64,000 nucleotides of DNA from Poindextera sp035604135 (GTDB lineage Bacteria > Pseudomonadota > Alphaproteobacteria > Caulobacterales > Caulobacteraceae). The stretch covers positions 9,473 through 73,472 of the forward strand of contig DATNJB010000059.1 of NCBI GenBank assembly GCA_035604135.1, read 5' to 3'. Shown in pieces: positions 53,088-61,266 of this stretch (its first letter is position 1; each line of letters begins with the position of its first letter). The position numbers and the translations under genes are program-made. The notes under the pieces were generated by a model. The model was not told where the DNA came from and did no database searches. It worked only from the letters and a program-made list of their open reading frames with translations.

Positions 53088-53996
53088 TCAGCCGACGGTC
53101 GTCGGCTCGATCGCGTAGGTGCGCGAGCAGTACTCGCAAGTGACGCGGATCATCCCGTCGGCCTCGACCATCTCGGCGCGCTCGGCGGCCGGGAACGACT
53201 TCAGCACCCGCTCGATCCGCTCCGTCGAGCAGCGGCAGAAGGCGCTCAGCGGCTTCGGCTCGAACAGGCGAACCCCGCGCTCGTGGAACAGTCGATAGAG
53301 CAGGCGGTCGGGCGGCAAGGCCGGGTCGATCAGCTCGTCCTCGCCGACGGTCCTGATCAACGCCTCGGCCGTCTCCCACGCATCCTCCGTCGGCCCGCGC
53401 GCGTCGTCGGCGGCGACGTTCTGCAGGATCAGGCCGCCGGCCCGCCACCGCGGTCGTTCGTCGTTGCGGACCTGGCCAACCGATAGCCGAACGCGGGTCG
53501 GCGTCTGCTCCGACTGGGCGAAGTAGTGCTCGGCCGACAGCGCCAGCGTCTCGCCCTCGATCGGCGTGACGCCCTGATAGCGCTCCATGTCGTCGCCCTG
53601 GTCGATGGTCATGATGAAGAGACCCTGGCCGAGCAGGGTTCGCGCGCCCGGCTGGGCGAACCCGCCCGAGACCGCCGCCACGCGCGCCGCATCGTAGCGA
53701 CAATAGCCGCGCAGGGCGCCCTTCGTGTCGTAGTCGGCGACGACGTAGGCGACCGGCCCGTCGCCCTGCGCCTGCAGGATCAGCTTGCCTTCGAACTTCA
53801 GGCTGGCGCCGACCAGCGCGGCGAGCGCGCAGGCTTCGCCCAGCAGGTTGGCCACGGCGTCCGGGTAGGCGTGGCGGCTCAGCACCTCGTCGACAACCCG
53901 GCCGAGCCGCGCGATCCGCCCGCGTACCGGGCGGCCCTCGATCTGAAAGGCCGCGACCAGGTCGTCGTCGATGCGCCGGGTGTCGGTCTGGGACAA
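53088..53996 (-). CDS. hslO: Redox-regulated chaperone Hsp33
   Basis: A 302-residue protein of the Hsp33 family. The C-terminal redox zinc centre is CRC (254-256) and CEYC (287-290), the CxC-n-CxxC pattern. The N-terminal region has DDLVAAFQIEGRPVRGRIAR. Oxidation and unfolding release the zinc and activate holdase function. Its stop is 3 bp from the small gene's stop. In many alphaproteobacteria it is next to argF/argD, as here. Confidence 0.94.
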   Translation of the reverse strand: MSQTDTRRIDDDLVAAFQIEGRPVRGRIARLGRVVDEVLSRHAYPDAVANLLGEACALAALVGASLKFEGKLILQAQGDGPVAYVVADYDTKGALRGYCRYDAARVAAVSGGFAQPGARTLLGQGLFIMTIDQGDDMERYQGVTPIEGETLALSAEHYFAQSEQTPTRVRLSVGQVRNDERPRWRAGGLILQNVAADDARGPTEDAWETAEALIRTVGEDELIDPALPPDRLLYRLFHERGVRLFEPKPLSAFCRCSTERIERVLKSFPAAERAEMVEADGMIRVTCEYCSRTYAIEPTTVG

Positions 53997-54107
53997 GCTG
54001 TGGCTCGGCGGACGCGGCGCGGAGCGCGCGAACGGGGTAGGGTGCTAAGGAAAAGTCGAGGCGAAGATAGGCGCCCCGGCGCCCCGGCGCCAGGGCGGAC
54101 GCAGACG

Positions 54108-54689
54108 ATGCAGGCTCCCGAGATGACGGCTCCATTCTGGCGCGGAGAGCGGATCCGGCTGCGCGCGCTCGCCAAGGCGGACGCCGCCCACTGGCTCGTG
54201 TTCGACGATGACTCGGAGGCGATCCGCACGCTCAACCTCGGGATCAGCCTGCCTCGCTCGCCGAGCCAGGCCGAGGAGTGGGCCGAACGGTTCGCCGACT
54301 TCAAGAACGCCGACGAGGCGATGATCTTCACGATCGAAACCCACGCCGGCGACTACGTCGGCAGCCTCAACCTCGGTGGCGTCGATCGCCGGAACGGCAC
54401 GTTCGGGACGGGAACGCGGCTCTCGGCTGAGCATCGCGGCAAGGGCTATGCGCTCGAGGCCAAGCGGATCGTGCTGCGCTACGCGTTCAACGAGATGCGG
54501 CTGCAGAAGTACAACATCCGCTGTCTCGAGACGAACGCAGCCGTCATCCGCCACGCGGCACTGCTCGGCTGTCGCGAGGAGGGCCGCATCCGCCGCAACG
54601 TGTTCACCGCCGGCCGCTTCTACGACGAACTGCTGTTCGGTCTGACCCGTGAGGAGTGGGAGGCGGATGAAGCCAGGCGAGCGCGCTGA
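54108..54689 (+). CDS. GNAT-family N-acetyltransferase
   Basis: A 193-residue acetyltransferase with ERIRLRALAKADAAHWLVFD, the central GTGTRLSAEHRGKGYALEAK (acetyl-CoA binding R-x-x-G-x-[GA]) and YNIRCLETNAAVIRHAALLG. The acceptor is unknown. It is divergent from hslO and convergent with argF, with 9 bp between stops. Confidence 0.87.
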   Translation: MQAPEMTAPFWRGERIRLRALAKADAAHWLVFDDDSEAIRTLNLGISLPRSPSQAEEWAERFADFKNADEAMIFTIETHAGDYVGSLNLGGVDRRNGTFGTGTRLSAEHRGKGYALEAKRIVLRYAFNEMRLQKYNIRCLETNAAVIRHAALLGCREEGRIRRNVFTAGRFYDELLFGLTREEWEADEARRAR

Positions 54690-54698
54690 AGCGCCACG

Positions 54699-55631
54699 CT
54701 ATGCGATCGCGCCGAGGCACCAGGCGATGATGGCTTTCTGGGCATGGATGCGGTTTTCGGCCTCGTCCCAGACGACCGACTGGGGCCCGTCGATGACGCC
54801 GGCGGTCACCTCCTCGCCGCGATGGGCGGGCAGGCAATGCAAGAAGAGGGCATCGGGCGCGGCCAGCGCCATCAGCGCTTCGTCGACCTGGTAGGGTCGC
54901 AGGGTCTTGAGCCTGGCCTCTCCGTCCCCGTCGCCCATCGATACCCATGTGTCGGTCATCACCGCGTCGGCGCCGCGCACGGCGGCCGCGACATCGTCTG
55001 TCAGCTCGACCTTGGCGCCGGCGCGCATGGCGCGCGCGAGCGCCTCCCGATCAGGCTCGTAGGCCCGCGGGCAGGCGATGGTCAGCCGGAAATCCAGCTT
55101 CGCCGCCGCCTGGATGAAGCTCGCGCACATGTTGTTGCCGTCGCCGACCCAGGCCAGTGTCTTGCCTTCAACAGGCCCCCGGCGCTCCTCGAAGGTCATG
55201 AGGTCGGTGACGATCTGACAGGGGTGGCCCTTGTCCGAGAGTCCGTTGATCAGAGGAACGCTGGCGGCGCTTGCGAACCGCTCCTGGGTCGCTTGCGTGT
55301 TCGAGCGGATCATCACGATGTCGACCATGCGTGAGAGCACCCGCGCTGTGTCTTCGATCGTCTCGCCGCGGCCGAGCTGCATGTCCGAATTGGTGGCGAT
55401 GATCGAGGCGCCGCCCAGCTGGCGGATGGCCGCGTCGAACGAGAACCAGGTGCGGGTCGAGTTCTTCTCGAAGATCATCGCCAGAGTGCAGTCCCTGGCT
55501 GGCTGGTCGTCGTCGCGCGCGCCCTTGCGTCGGCCGGCGCGCGCTGCCTTGCGCGCCTTGGCGTCCTCGAGGATGGCGCGCAGGCTCGCGGGCTCGATGT
55601 CCCACAGATCGATGAAATGGCGGGGCGGCAT
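54699..55631 (-). CDS. argF: Ornithine carbamoyltransferase
   Basis: A 310-residue enzyme with the carbamoyl-phosphate loop STRTWFSFD, SDKGHPCQIVTDLMTFEE and the ornithine-binding HCLPAHRGEEV. It forms citrulline in arginine synthesis. The start at 55631 gives MPPRHFIDLWDIEP, the expected N-terminus. A short Arg/Lys/Asp-rich insertion (AGRRKGARDDDQPARD) occurs near residues 32-47. It lies 14 bp after argD. Confidence 0.93.
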   Translation of the reverse strand: MPPRHFIDLWDIEPASLRAILEDAKARKAARAGRRKGARDDDQPARDCTLAMIFEKNSTRTWFSFDAAIRQLGGASIIATNSDMQLGRGETIEDTARVLSRMVDIVMIRSNTQATQERFASAASVPLINGLSDKGHPCQIVTDLMTFEERRGPVEGKTLAWVGDGNNMCASFIQAAAKLDFRLTIACPRAYEPDREALARAMRAGAKVELTDDVAAAVRGADAVMTDTWVSMGDGDGEARLKTLRPYQVDEALMALAAPDALFLHCLPAHRGEEVTAGVIDGPQSVVWDEAENRIHAQKAIIAWCLGAIA

Positions 55632-55645
55632 GCGGCGCCGGTCGC

Positions 55646-56857
55646 TCACGCCGGCGCCTTGGCCCGCACCGCCTCGCACGCGCGCTCCAGCTTCTGGACG
55701 GCCTCGCGCGCCTCGGCCTGGCTGATGATGAGCGGCGGCAGCAGCCGCACGCAGTTGTCGCCGCCGCCGGCGATCAACAGCTTCTGGTCGCGGGCGAGCA
55801 CCATGAACTCGCGGTTGTTCGGGATCAGCTTGAGTCCGATCAGCAGGCCATGGCCGCGGATCTCGCTGACCACGTCGGGGAAGCGATCCTTCAGTCCAGC
55901 GAGCTGCTGGGCGAAGTAGCCGGCCACTTCGCGCACGTGCGCCAAGAGATCGGGGTTGGTCAGCTCCTCGAAGGCCGCCAGGCCGACCGCCATCGCCAGC
56001 GGATTGCCGCCATAGGTCGAGCCGTGCGCGCCCACGGTCATCCCCTTGGCGGCCTCGGCGGTCGCGAGGCAGGCGCCGACGGGAAAGCCGCCGCCCAGCG
56101 CCTTGGCGATGCACATGATGTCCGGCGCGGCGTTCTCGGCCCACTCGTAGGCGAAGAGGCGGCCGGTGCGGCCGAGCCCGCACTGGATCTCATCGTAGAT
56201 CAGAAGCGCGCGCTTCTCGTCGCAGAGGGCGCGCAGGCGATCGAGCTGGGCGGGATTGAGAGAGCGCGCGCCGCCTTCGCCTTGCACCGGCTCGATGATC
56301 ACGGCCGCCGTCGTCGGACCCATCATCGCCTCGAGCGCATCGAGCTCGCCGAACGGCGCCTGGCGATAGCCAGGCAGCCGCGGGCCGAAGCCCTCGAGGT
56401 AGCTCGCATTGCCCGATGCGTTGACGGCGGCGTAGCTCCGCCCGTGGAACGAGCCCTCGAAGCCGATCACGTCGATGCGCTCGGCGTCACCCTTGGAGGC
56501 GTGGTAGCGGCGCGCGGTCTTGAGCGCGCACTCGACGGCCTCGGTGCCGGAGTTGGTGAAGAAGACCACGTCGGCGAAGGTTGCCGCGCAGATGCGGTCG
56601 GCCAACGCCTCCTGCTCGGGGATGCGGTAGATGTTCGACACCTGCCACAGCTTGCCGCCCTGGCGTGTCAGGGCGTCGACCAGCTTGGGATGCGAATGGC
56701 CCAGCGCGTCGACGGCGATGCCGGCGACGCAGTCGAGGTAGACCTCGCCATCGGTCGACCACAGGCGCACGCCCTCGCCACGCTCGAACGCCAGCGGCGC
56801 TCGGCTGTAGACGCCCATGATGTGGGTGTCGGGCGAAGGGGCCTGTCCGTCCGCCAT
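55646..56857 (-). CDS. argD: Acetylornithine aminotransferase
   Basis: A 403-residue class III aminotransferase with FFTNSGTEAVECALKTARRY, LLIYDEIQCGLGRTGRLFAY and the PLP lysine in DIMCIAKALGGGFPVGACLA. It transfers an amino group to N-acetylglutamate semialdehyde in arginine synthesis, and often also acts in lysine synthesis. GGGAGG lies upstream of its ATG. It is followed by argF. Confidence 0.95.
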   Translation of the reverse strand: MADGQAPSPDTHIMGVYSRAPLAFERGEGVRLWSTDGEVYLDCVAGIAVDALGHSHPKLVDALTRQGGKLWQVSNIYRIPEQEALADRICAATFADVVFFTNSGTEAVECALKTARRYHASKGDAERIDVIGFEGSFHGRSYAAVNASGNASYLEGFGPRLPGYRQAPFGELDALEAMMGPTTAAVIIEPVQGEGGARSLNPAQLDRLRALCDEKRALLIYDEIQCGLGRTGRLFAYEWAENAAPDIMCIAKALGGGFPVGACLATAEAAKGMTVGAHGSTYGGNPLAMAVGLAAFEELTNPDLLAHVREVAGYFAQQLAGLKDRFPDVVSEIRGHGLLIGLKLIPNNREFMVLARDQKLLIAGGGDNCVRLLPPLIISQAEAREAVQKLERACEAVRAKAPA

Positions 56858-57158
56858 GGCAGCCTCCCAAAAGCGGAACGTCCCCGAGGCCGCTGGGCGA
56901 CGGGGACTTCAAGGGCAGGGCTTTTCGCCGCACCCGCCCGGCGTGTCAACTCAGGTTTTCAGGCGTGCGGCGTCGGCCCGACGCGGCCGGGGCCGCGACA
57001 AATTGACTCAAAATATTGATCTCTGTGGATAGATCGCACCGGCTCATTGTGTCCGTTAACCATTTGTTTACCATATTTAGTAGGGATGGTTCGCCGGCGC
57101 GACCATGGGGCGCTAAATATGGTGTCGCCGGCGCACTAGCTTAAGGCTGGAGGGCGCA
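56858..57158. other. argD/gcrA intergenic region
   Basis: A 301-bp interval between divergent genes. The argD-proximal half (56858-57000) is GC-rich with no recognised element beyond the argD ribosome-binding site. The gcrA-proximal half holds the cell-cycle control sites listed separately (57005-57122) and ends with GGAGGGCGCA before ATG 57159. Confidence 0.6.
57005..57122 (+). promoter_or_regulatory. gcrA control region: GANTC, DnaA box, CtrA box, inverted repeat
   Basis: Four elements are visible: GACTC, a CcrM methylation site (57005-57009); a reverse-strand CTATCCACA, one base from the DnaA box (57024-57032); TTAA-CCATTTG-TTTACC, one base from the CtrA consensus (57056-57072); and a perfect 10-bp inverted repeat CCATATTTAG / CTAAATATGG (57071-57080 and 57113-57122). 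In Caulobacter, gcrA is activated by DnaA and repressed by CtrA. The layout fits that circuit. Confidence 0.65.
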
Positions 57159-57647
57159 ATGGGCTGGACGGACGAACGCGTCGAACTATTGAAAAAGCTT
57201 TGGCTGGAGGGCCTCTCGGCCAGCCAGATCGCCAAGCAGCTCGGCGGGGTGACTCGCAACGCCGTGATCGGCAAGGTGCACCGGCTGGGGCTCTCGGGCC
57301 GCGCCACCCCTTCGCAGCCGAGCCGCCCGACCTTCAAGACGCCGCGGCCGCCGCGGCCGATCACCCACGCGACGCCGCGCCGGCTGGAGCCCAGGCCGCA
57401 GCCGATGCCGGCCCCGGTCTACTTCGTCGAGGAGCCGGGATCGGCGACGGTGCTCACGCTGGGCGCTCACATGTGCAAGTGGCCGATCGGCGATCCGGCG
57501 ACCGACAGCTTCACCTTCTGCGGCCGCCGCTCGGACGGCGACGGGCCCTATTGCGTGAACCATGCCCGCATCGCCTACCAGCCGCAGCAGCCGCGTAAGC
57601 GCTCGGCCGTCTCCGAGCTCACCCGGTCGCTCCGCCGCTACATCTAG
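57159..57647 (+). CDS. gcrA: Cell-cycle regulator GcrA
   Basis: A 162-residue protein. The N-terminal helix-turn-helix region (WTDERVELLKKLWLEGLSAS and GGVTRNAVIGKVHRLGLSGR) is followed by a Pro/Arg-rich linker (about 48-85). The C-terminal segment has the conserved CKWPIGDP and FCGRRSDGDGPYCVNHA. GcrA binds RNA polymerase sigma70 and acts at promoters with methylated GANTC. It defines the organism as a Caulobacterales/Rhizobiales-type alphaproteobacterium. GGAGGGCGCA lies upstream of its ATG. Confidence 0.96.
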   Translation: MGWTDERVELLKKLWLEGLSASQIAKQLGGVTRNAVIGKVHRLGLSGRATPSQPSRPTFKTPRPPRPITHATPRRLEPRPQPMPAPVYFVEEPGSATVLTLGAHMCKWPIGDPATDSFTFCGRRSDGDGPYCVNHARIAYQPQQPRKRSAVSELTRSLRRYI

Positions 57648-57650
57648 CGT

Positions 57651-59660
57651 CTACCCGCCGGCGTAGATCGTCCGTGTCTCGGTCGTCGCGACGGATCCGT
57701 CGCGCGCCGTCATGCGGGCCGCGAGCTGGTGCGCGCCGGGCGTCAACGCGGCCGGCGGCAGGTCTAAGGTGAAGCGCAGCCGCGGATAGTCGGGATCGTA
57801 GGCGAGCGCCGCTGGTCGGGGCGTGTCCGGCGGCGACAGACCGAGCTTCGCCTGGCCCACGACCCGGTCGTCCAGCAGGATATCGACCCGGGCGACGCCG
57901 CTCGGCGCGGCGGCAAGCCCGTTCACCGTGCGCTGGCCGGCGCCGCTGAGGATGGCGTTGCGCCGTGGCCAGCCGACGTAGACCGGCGGCAGGAAGGGGC
58001 AGGGCGCGGCCGCGCCGGGCGCATCTGCGCCGACGCGGGCGATGAAGGTCTGCATGACGAGCCGCCCTGGCGGGGCGGTCACCGTCTCAACAGGCTCGAT
58101 GCCGCTGAAACTCCGGCAGAGCTGGACGCGAAACGCGGTCTCGGCGGGGTCGTCGTACAGATAGGGCGGCAGCGGCAGGAGGATGACGACCGGCGCGCCC
58201 GTGTGGCCGGTGAGCAAGGCGTCTCGGTCCAGCCCGATGGCGTGGCGGAACACATCGAAGCGGGCGGCATGCTCGCGCGGATCGCCGAGCGCGAACACCT
58301 GGCGGCCGGGCTGGCCGGGAAACTCCAGCCTAACCGCCTCCACGTGGCCGGCGGTTGCGAGCAGCGGCGGCGCGCCGAAGCGCGCGGTCGCCAACGCCCT
58401 GGCGCGCGCGATCAGCGGTTCGAACTGGCCGAAGGGCTCATGCTCGGCGGTGATCTGCTCGCGGATGGCCAGCGGAACGCGTTCCGGATGCGCCCAACCG
58501 ACGAGCACCCACAGCGACGCCATAACGACGCCCGCGAGCGTGATCAGCGGACTGGTCGCCACCAGCGCCTCGCGCAACCTCCGATGCGCCGCGTTGGGCG
58601 TGGAATCGACGAAGCCCACTAGCGCGCCCGGCAGGAAGGGGATGAGCGCCACGTAGGCCTCGATCGGCCACTGCGGCGCGACGGTCTTGTCGAATGGGCT
58701 CAAAGCCGCATAGAGCCCGAAGAGCGGCAGGCCGACCCAGAGCAGCAGGGCGCTCGCCGCTTCGCCGGCGCGGGCGCGGCGCCAGGCGCTCCAGGCTCCC
58801 CCGACCATGCCCACGAAGAAGGCCGGCGTGCAGGCGGCGACCTGGATGGCGAAGAAGCCGAGCGGGCCTGCGAGGCTTAGCGACCAGCCCTGCTGGTCCA
58901 TCAAGTGGTAGGTCACCGCCGGCGCGCGGCTCACGATGTTGTAGGCGATGGATGGCGCAAGACCGGCCGCGGCCAGACCGCCCGCGAGCCAGAACCCCGG
59001 CGCCCGCCACAGCGCGCGGCCGGCGCGGGTCGCGAGCGCGAAGCCCAGCACCCCAAGGCCGGCAACGGCGAAGCGGTAGTGGATGAAGAGGCCGAGTCCG
59101 CCTGCGGCCCCGGTCAGGATCCACCAGCCGAGGCGCCCGGAACGCTGGGCGCGGATCAGCCCGCCCAGCATCAGCGCCAGCAGGATCTGCATGGCGGCTT
59201 CCGAGTAGAAAATCACCCCGGAGGCGGCGAGCGGCGGCATGATCATCGAGAGCAGCGCCGCCCAAATGCCGTTGCGGCGGCCAGCGACCGGCTCGGCCAG
59301 GAAATAGATGGCGAACGGCAGCGTCTGGGTGACGGCGAGCGCCGGCAGGCGGATGGCCAGCGGCGACCAGCCGAACAGCGCGATACAGGCGCGCGCGAAC
59401 AGCGGCCATCCGGCCGGGATGTCTGGATAGGCGAGCGCCGGGTGCATGCCGGCGACGACGAAGTGCGCTTCCTCCCAGACGACGCCGACGTTGGCCGCCA
59501 GCACCGCCTTGAAGGCCGTCATGGCCAGCCAGATGAGCGTGGCGGCGGCGAGCAACCCGCGATCGTCGCCGAACAGGAGCAACGCGCGCACGGCTCGCTC
59601 CGGGCGCTGTCCGGCGTTCAACGCCGCGGCGGCCTGGCGGGCGACCGTCAACTCAGTCAA
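57651..59660 (-). CDS. GT39/ArnT-like membrane glycosyltransferase
   Basis: A 669-residue protein with about ten membrane helices in the first 400 residues, and the first-loop acidic site VVWEEAHF near residue 60 typical of GT-C enzymes of the PMT/ArnT type. The C-terminal third is a soluble periplasmic domain. GT39-type enzymes transfer sugars from polyprenyl-phosphate donors to lipids or proteins. The acceptor is unknown. It is convergent with gcrA, with a 3-bp gap. Confidence 0.8.
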   Translation of the reverse strand: MTELTVARQAAAALNAGQRPERAVRALLLFGDDRGLLAAATLIWLAMTAFKAVLAANVGVVWEEAHFVVAGMHPALAYPDIPAGWPLFARACIALFGWSPLAIRLPALAVTQTLPFAIYFLAEPVAGRRNGIWAALLSMIMPPLAASGVIFYSEAAMQILLALMLGGLIRAQRSGRLGWWILTGAAGGLGLFIHYRFAVAGLGVLGFALATRAGRALWRAPGFWLAGGLAAAGLAPSIAYNIVSRAPAVTYHLMDQQGWSLSLAGPLGFFAIQVAACTPAFFVGMVGGAWSAWRRARAGEAASALLLWVGLPLFGLYAALSPFDKTVAPQWPIEAYVALIPFLPGALVGFVDSTPNAAHRRLREALVATSPLITLAGVVMASLWVLVGWAHPERVPLAIREQITAEHEPFGQFEPLIARARALATARFGAPPLLATAGHVEAVRLEFPGQPGRQVFALGDPREHAARFDVFRHAIGLDRDALLTGHTGAPVVILLPLPPYLYDDPAETAFRVQLCRSFSGIEPVETVTAPPGRLVMQTFIARVGADAPGAAAPCPFLPPVYVGWPRRNAILSGAGQRTVNGLAAAPSGVARVDILLDDRVVGQAKLGLSPPDTPRPAALAYDPDYPRLRFTLDLPPAALTPGAHQLAARMTARDGSVATTETRTIYAGG

Positions 59661-59714
59661 TGATCCTGCAGCTCCCTAGGCGGCCTCGACAGTGCGCCGC
59701 CCGGGCGGGCTTGG

Positions 59715-60404
59715 CTAGGCCGCGGCGTCCAGGGAATAGCCCGCCGAGCGGACGGTGCGGATCGGGTCGCCTTCACCGGTGCGGTTGAGGGCCTTGCGCA
59801 GGCGGCCGATGTGCACATCGACGGTGCGCGCCTCGACGTAGACGTCGGAACCCCAGACGGCGTCGAGCAGTTGCTCGCGGCTGAACACCCGGCCGGGGTG
59901 CTGCATCAGATAGTCGAGCAGGCGGAACTCGGTGGGGCCGAGGTGGATCTCGAGGTTCGCGCGGCGCACGCGGTGGGCGACGCGATCGACCACGATGTCG
60001 CCGTGGTGCAGCCGGTCCTCGGCCAGGCCCGGCCTGATGCGGCGAAGCACCGCACGGATGCGCGCCGCGAGCTCGCTCATCGAGAACGGCTTGACGATGT
60101 AGTCGTCCGCGCCGGTGTCGAGACCGCGGATGCGATCGGTTTCCTCGCCGCGGGCGGTCAGCATGATGATCGGCATGTTGCGCGTCTCGGGCCGCGCGCG
60201 CAGCCGCCGGCAGACCTCGACGCCCGACACCTGCGGCAGCATCCAGTCGAGCACGATCAGGTCGGGCTGCGCCTCGTCGATCACGACCAGCGCATCTTCG
60301 CCGTCTGCGGCGACGGTGACCTGGTAGCCCTCCTTGTCGAGGTTGTACTGCAACAGCGCCGACAGCGCGTCCTCGTCCTCGACCACAAGCACGTGCGGGG
60401 CCAT
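59715..60404 (-). CDS. phoB: Phosphate regulon response regulator PhoB
   Basis: A 229-residue OmpR-family regulator. Phosphoacceptor Asp53 lies in LIVLDWMLPQVSGVEVCRRL, and the C-terminal winged helix has FRLLDYLMQHPGRVFSREQL and GDPIRTVRSAGYSLD. It activates Pho-box genes when phosphate is scarce. It is the last gene of the phoR-phoU-phoB run, 9 bp after phoU. Confidence 0.94.
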   Translation of the reverse strand: MAPHVLVVEDEDALSALLQYNLDKEGYQVTVAADGEDALVVIDEAQPDLIVLDWMLPQVSGVEVCRRLRARPETRNMPIIMLTARGEETDRIRGLDTGADDYIVKPFSMSELAARIRAVLRRIRPGLAEDRLHHGDIVVDRVAHRVRRANLEIHLGPTEFRLLDYLMQHPGRVFSREQLLDAVWGSDVYVEARTVDVHIGRLRKALNRTGEGDPIRTVRSAGYSLDAAA

Positions 60405-60413
60405 GGTCGCCTC

Positions 60414-61163
60414 CTAAGCCTCTTTGCCAGCGGTCGAGGGTCTGATCGCCTCCAACGGCGCCGCTCCGCTGCGACGCTGCAGCGCGTCCCACTTCGGGCG
60501 TTCGCCGGTCATCTCCTCGCCCGTGATCTCGAAATGGATGATCTCGGCGATGTTGGTCGCGTGGTCGCCGATGCGTTCGAGATTCTTGGCGATGAACAAC
60601 AGGTGCGCGCCGGGCGTGATCGTGCGCGGATCGCCCATCATGTAGGTTAGAAGCTCGCGGAACAGGCTGTTGTAATGCTCGTCGACTTCCTCGTCGCGGG
60701 CCCAGACGCCGGCCGCCTTCTCAAGCTCGCCGGCGGTATAGGCGTCCAACACCTCTTTCAGCCGCGCCCCGACAAGCCGACCCATCCGTTCGATCGGCCG
60801 CGTGAGCGGGGTCAAGGGCTCGCTTTCGCTGAGCACCAGCGAGCGCTTGGCGATGTTGCGCGCCAGATCGCCGCATCGCTCCAGGTTCATGGCGATCTTG
60901 AGCGCCGCGACGGTGCGGCGGAGCGTGCGCCCGACCGGCTGTTGGGTAGCGATCAGCTCGATCGCGCGGCGCTCCACGTCGGCCTGCAGGGCGTCGAGCT
61001 TGGCGTCGCGGGCGATCACCGCTTGCGCCAGCGGCACGTCCCGGCGGGAGATGGCATCGACGCAGTCGGCAATCTGCGCCTCGGCCAAGCCGCCCAGGCG
61101 GGCGACCTCGGCGACCAAGGGTTCGACCAGATCGGCGCTCGGCTTAACCCAAGGATCGGTCAT
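60414..61163 (-). CDS. phoU: Phosphate signalling protein PhoU
   Basis: A 249-residue protein of two helical bundles. It has RTVAALKIAMNLERCGDLAR and HLLFIAKNLERIGDHATNIA, the conserved E-R-[CI]-G-D metal-binding motifs of each half. PhoU links the Pst transporter with PhoR and dampens PhoB activity. It is followed by phoB. No pst genes lie between it and phoR, unlike the usual order in Caulobacter. Confidence 0.94.
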   Translation of the reverse strand: MTDPWVKPSADLVEPLVAEVARLGGLAEAQIADCVDAISRRDVPLAQAVIARDAKLDALQADVERRAIELIATQQPVGRTLRRTVAALKIAMNLERCGDLARNIAKRSLVLSESEPLTPLTRPIERMGRLVGARLKEVLDAYTAGELEKAAGVWARDEEVDEHYNSLFRELLTYMMGDPRTITPGAHLLFIAKNLERIGDHATNIAEIIHFEITGEEMTGERPKWDALQRRSGAAPLEAIRPSTAGKEA

Positions 61164-61243
61164 TTCAATCCGTTACACCGCAAGGCAACTGGCCGACTCA
61201 AGAGCGCCAGCAAAGGACGTTGCCCGGCGATTGCTTTCGCTAT

Positions 61244-61261
61244 GCGACGGTTCTGCGACAG
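61244..61261 (-). promoter_or_regulatory. Candidate Pho box upstream of phoU-phoB
   Basis: Read on the reverse strand: CTGTCGC-AGAA-CCGTCGC, two 7-nt direct repeats spaced 11 nt apart, like the CTGTCAT-N4-CTGTCAT Pho-box consensus but with G for A at the sixth position. It lies in the 103-bp gap between phoR and phoU and would let PhoB control its own operon. Confidence 0.4.
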
Positions 61262-61266
61262 TTTTG

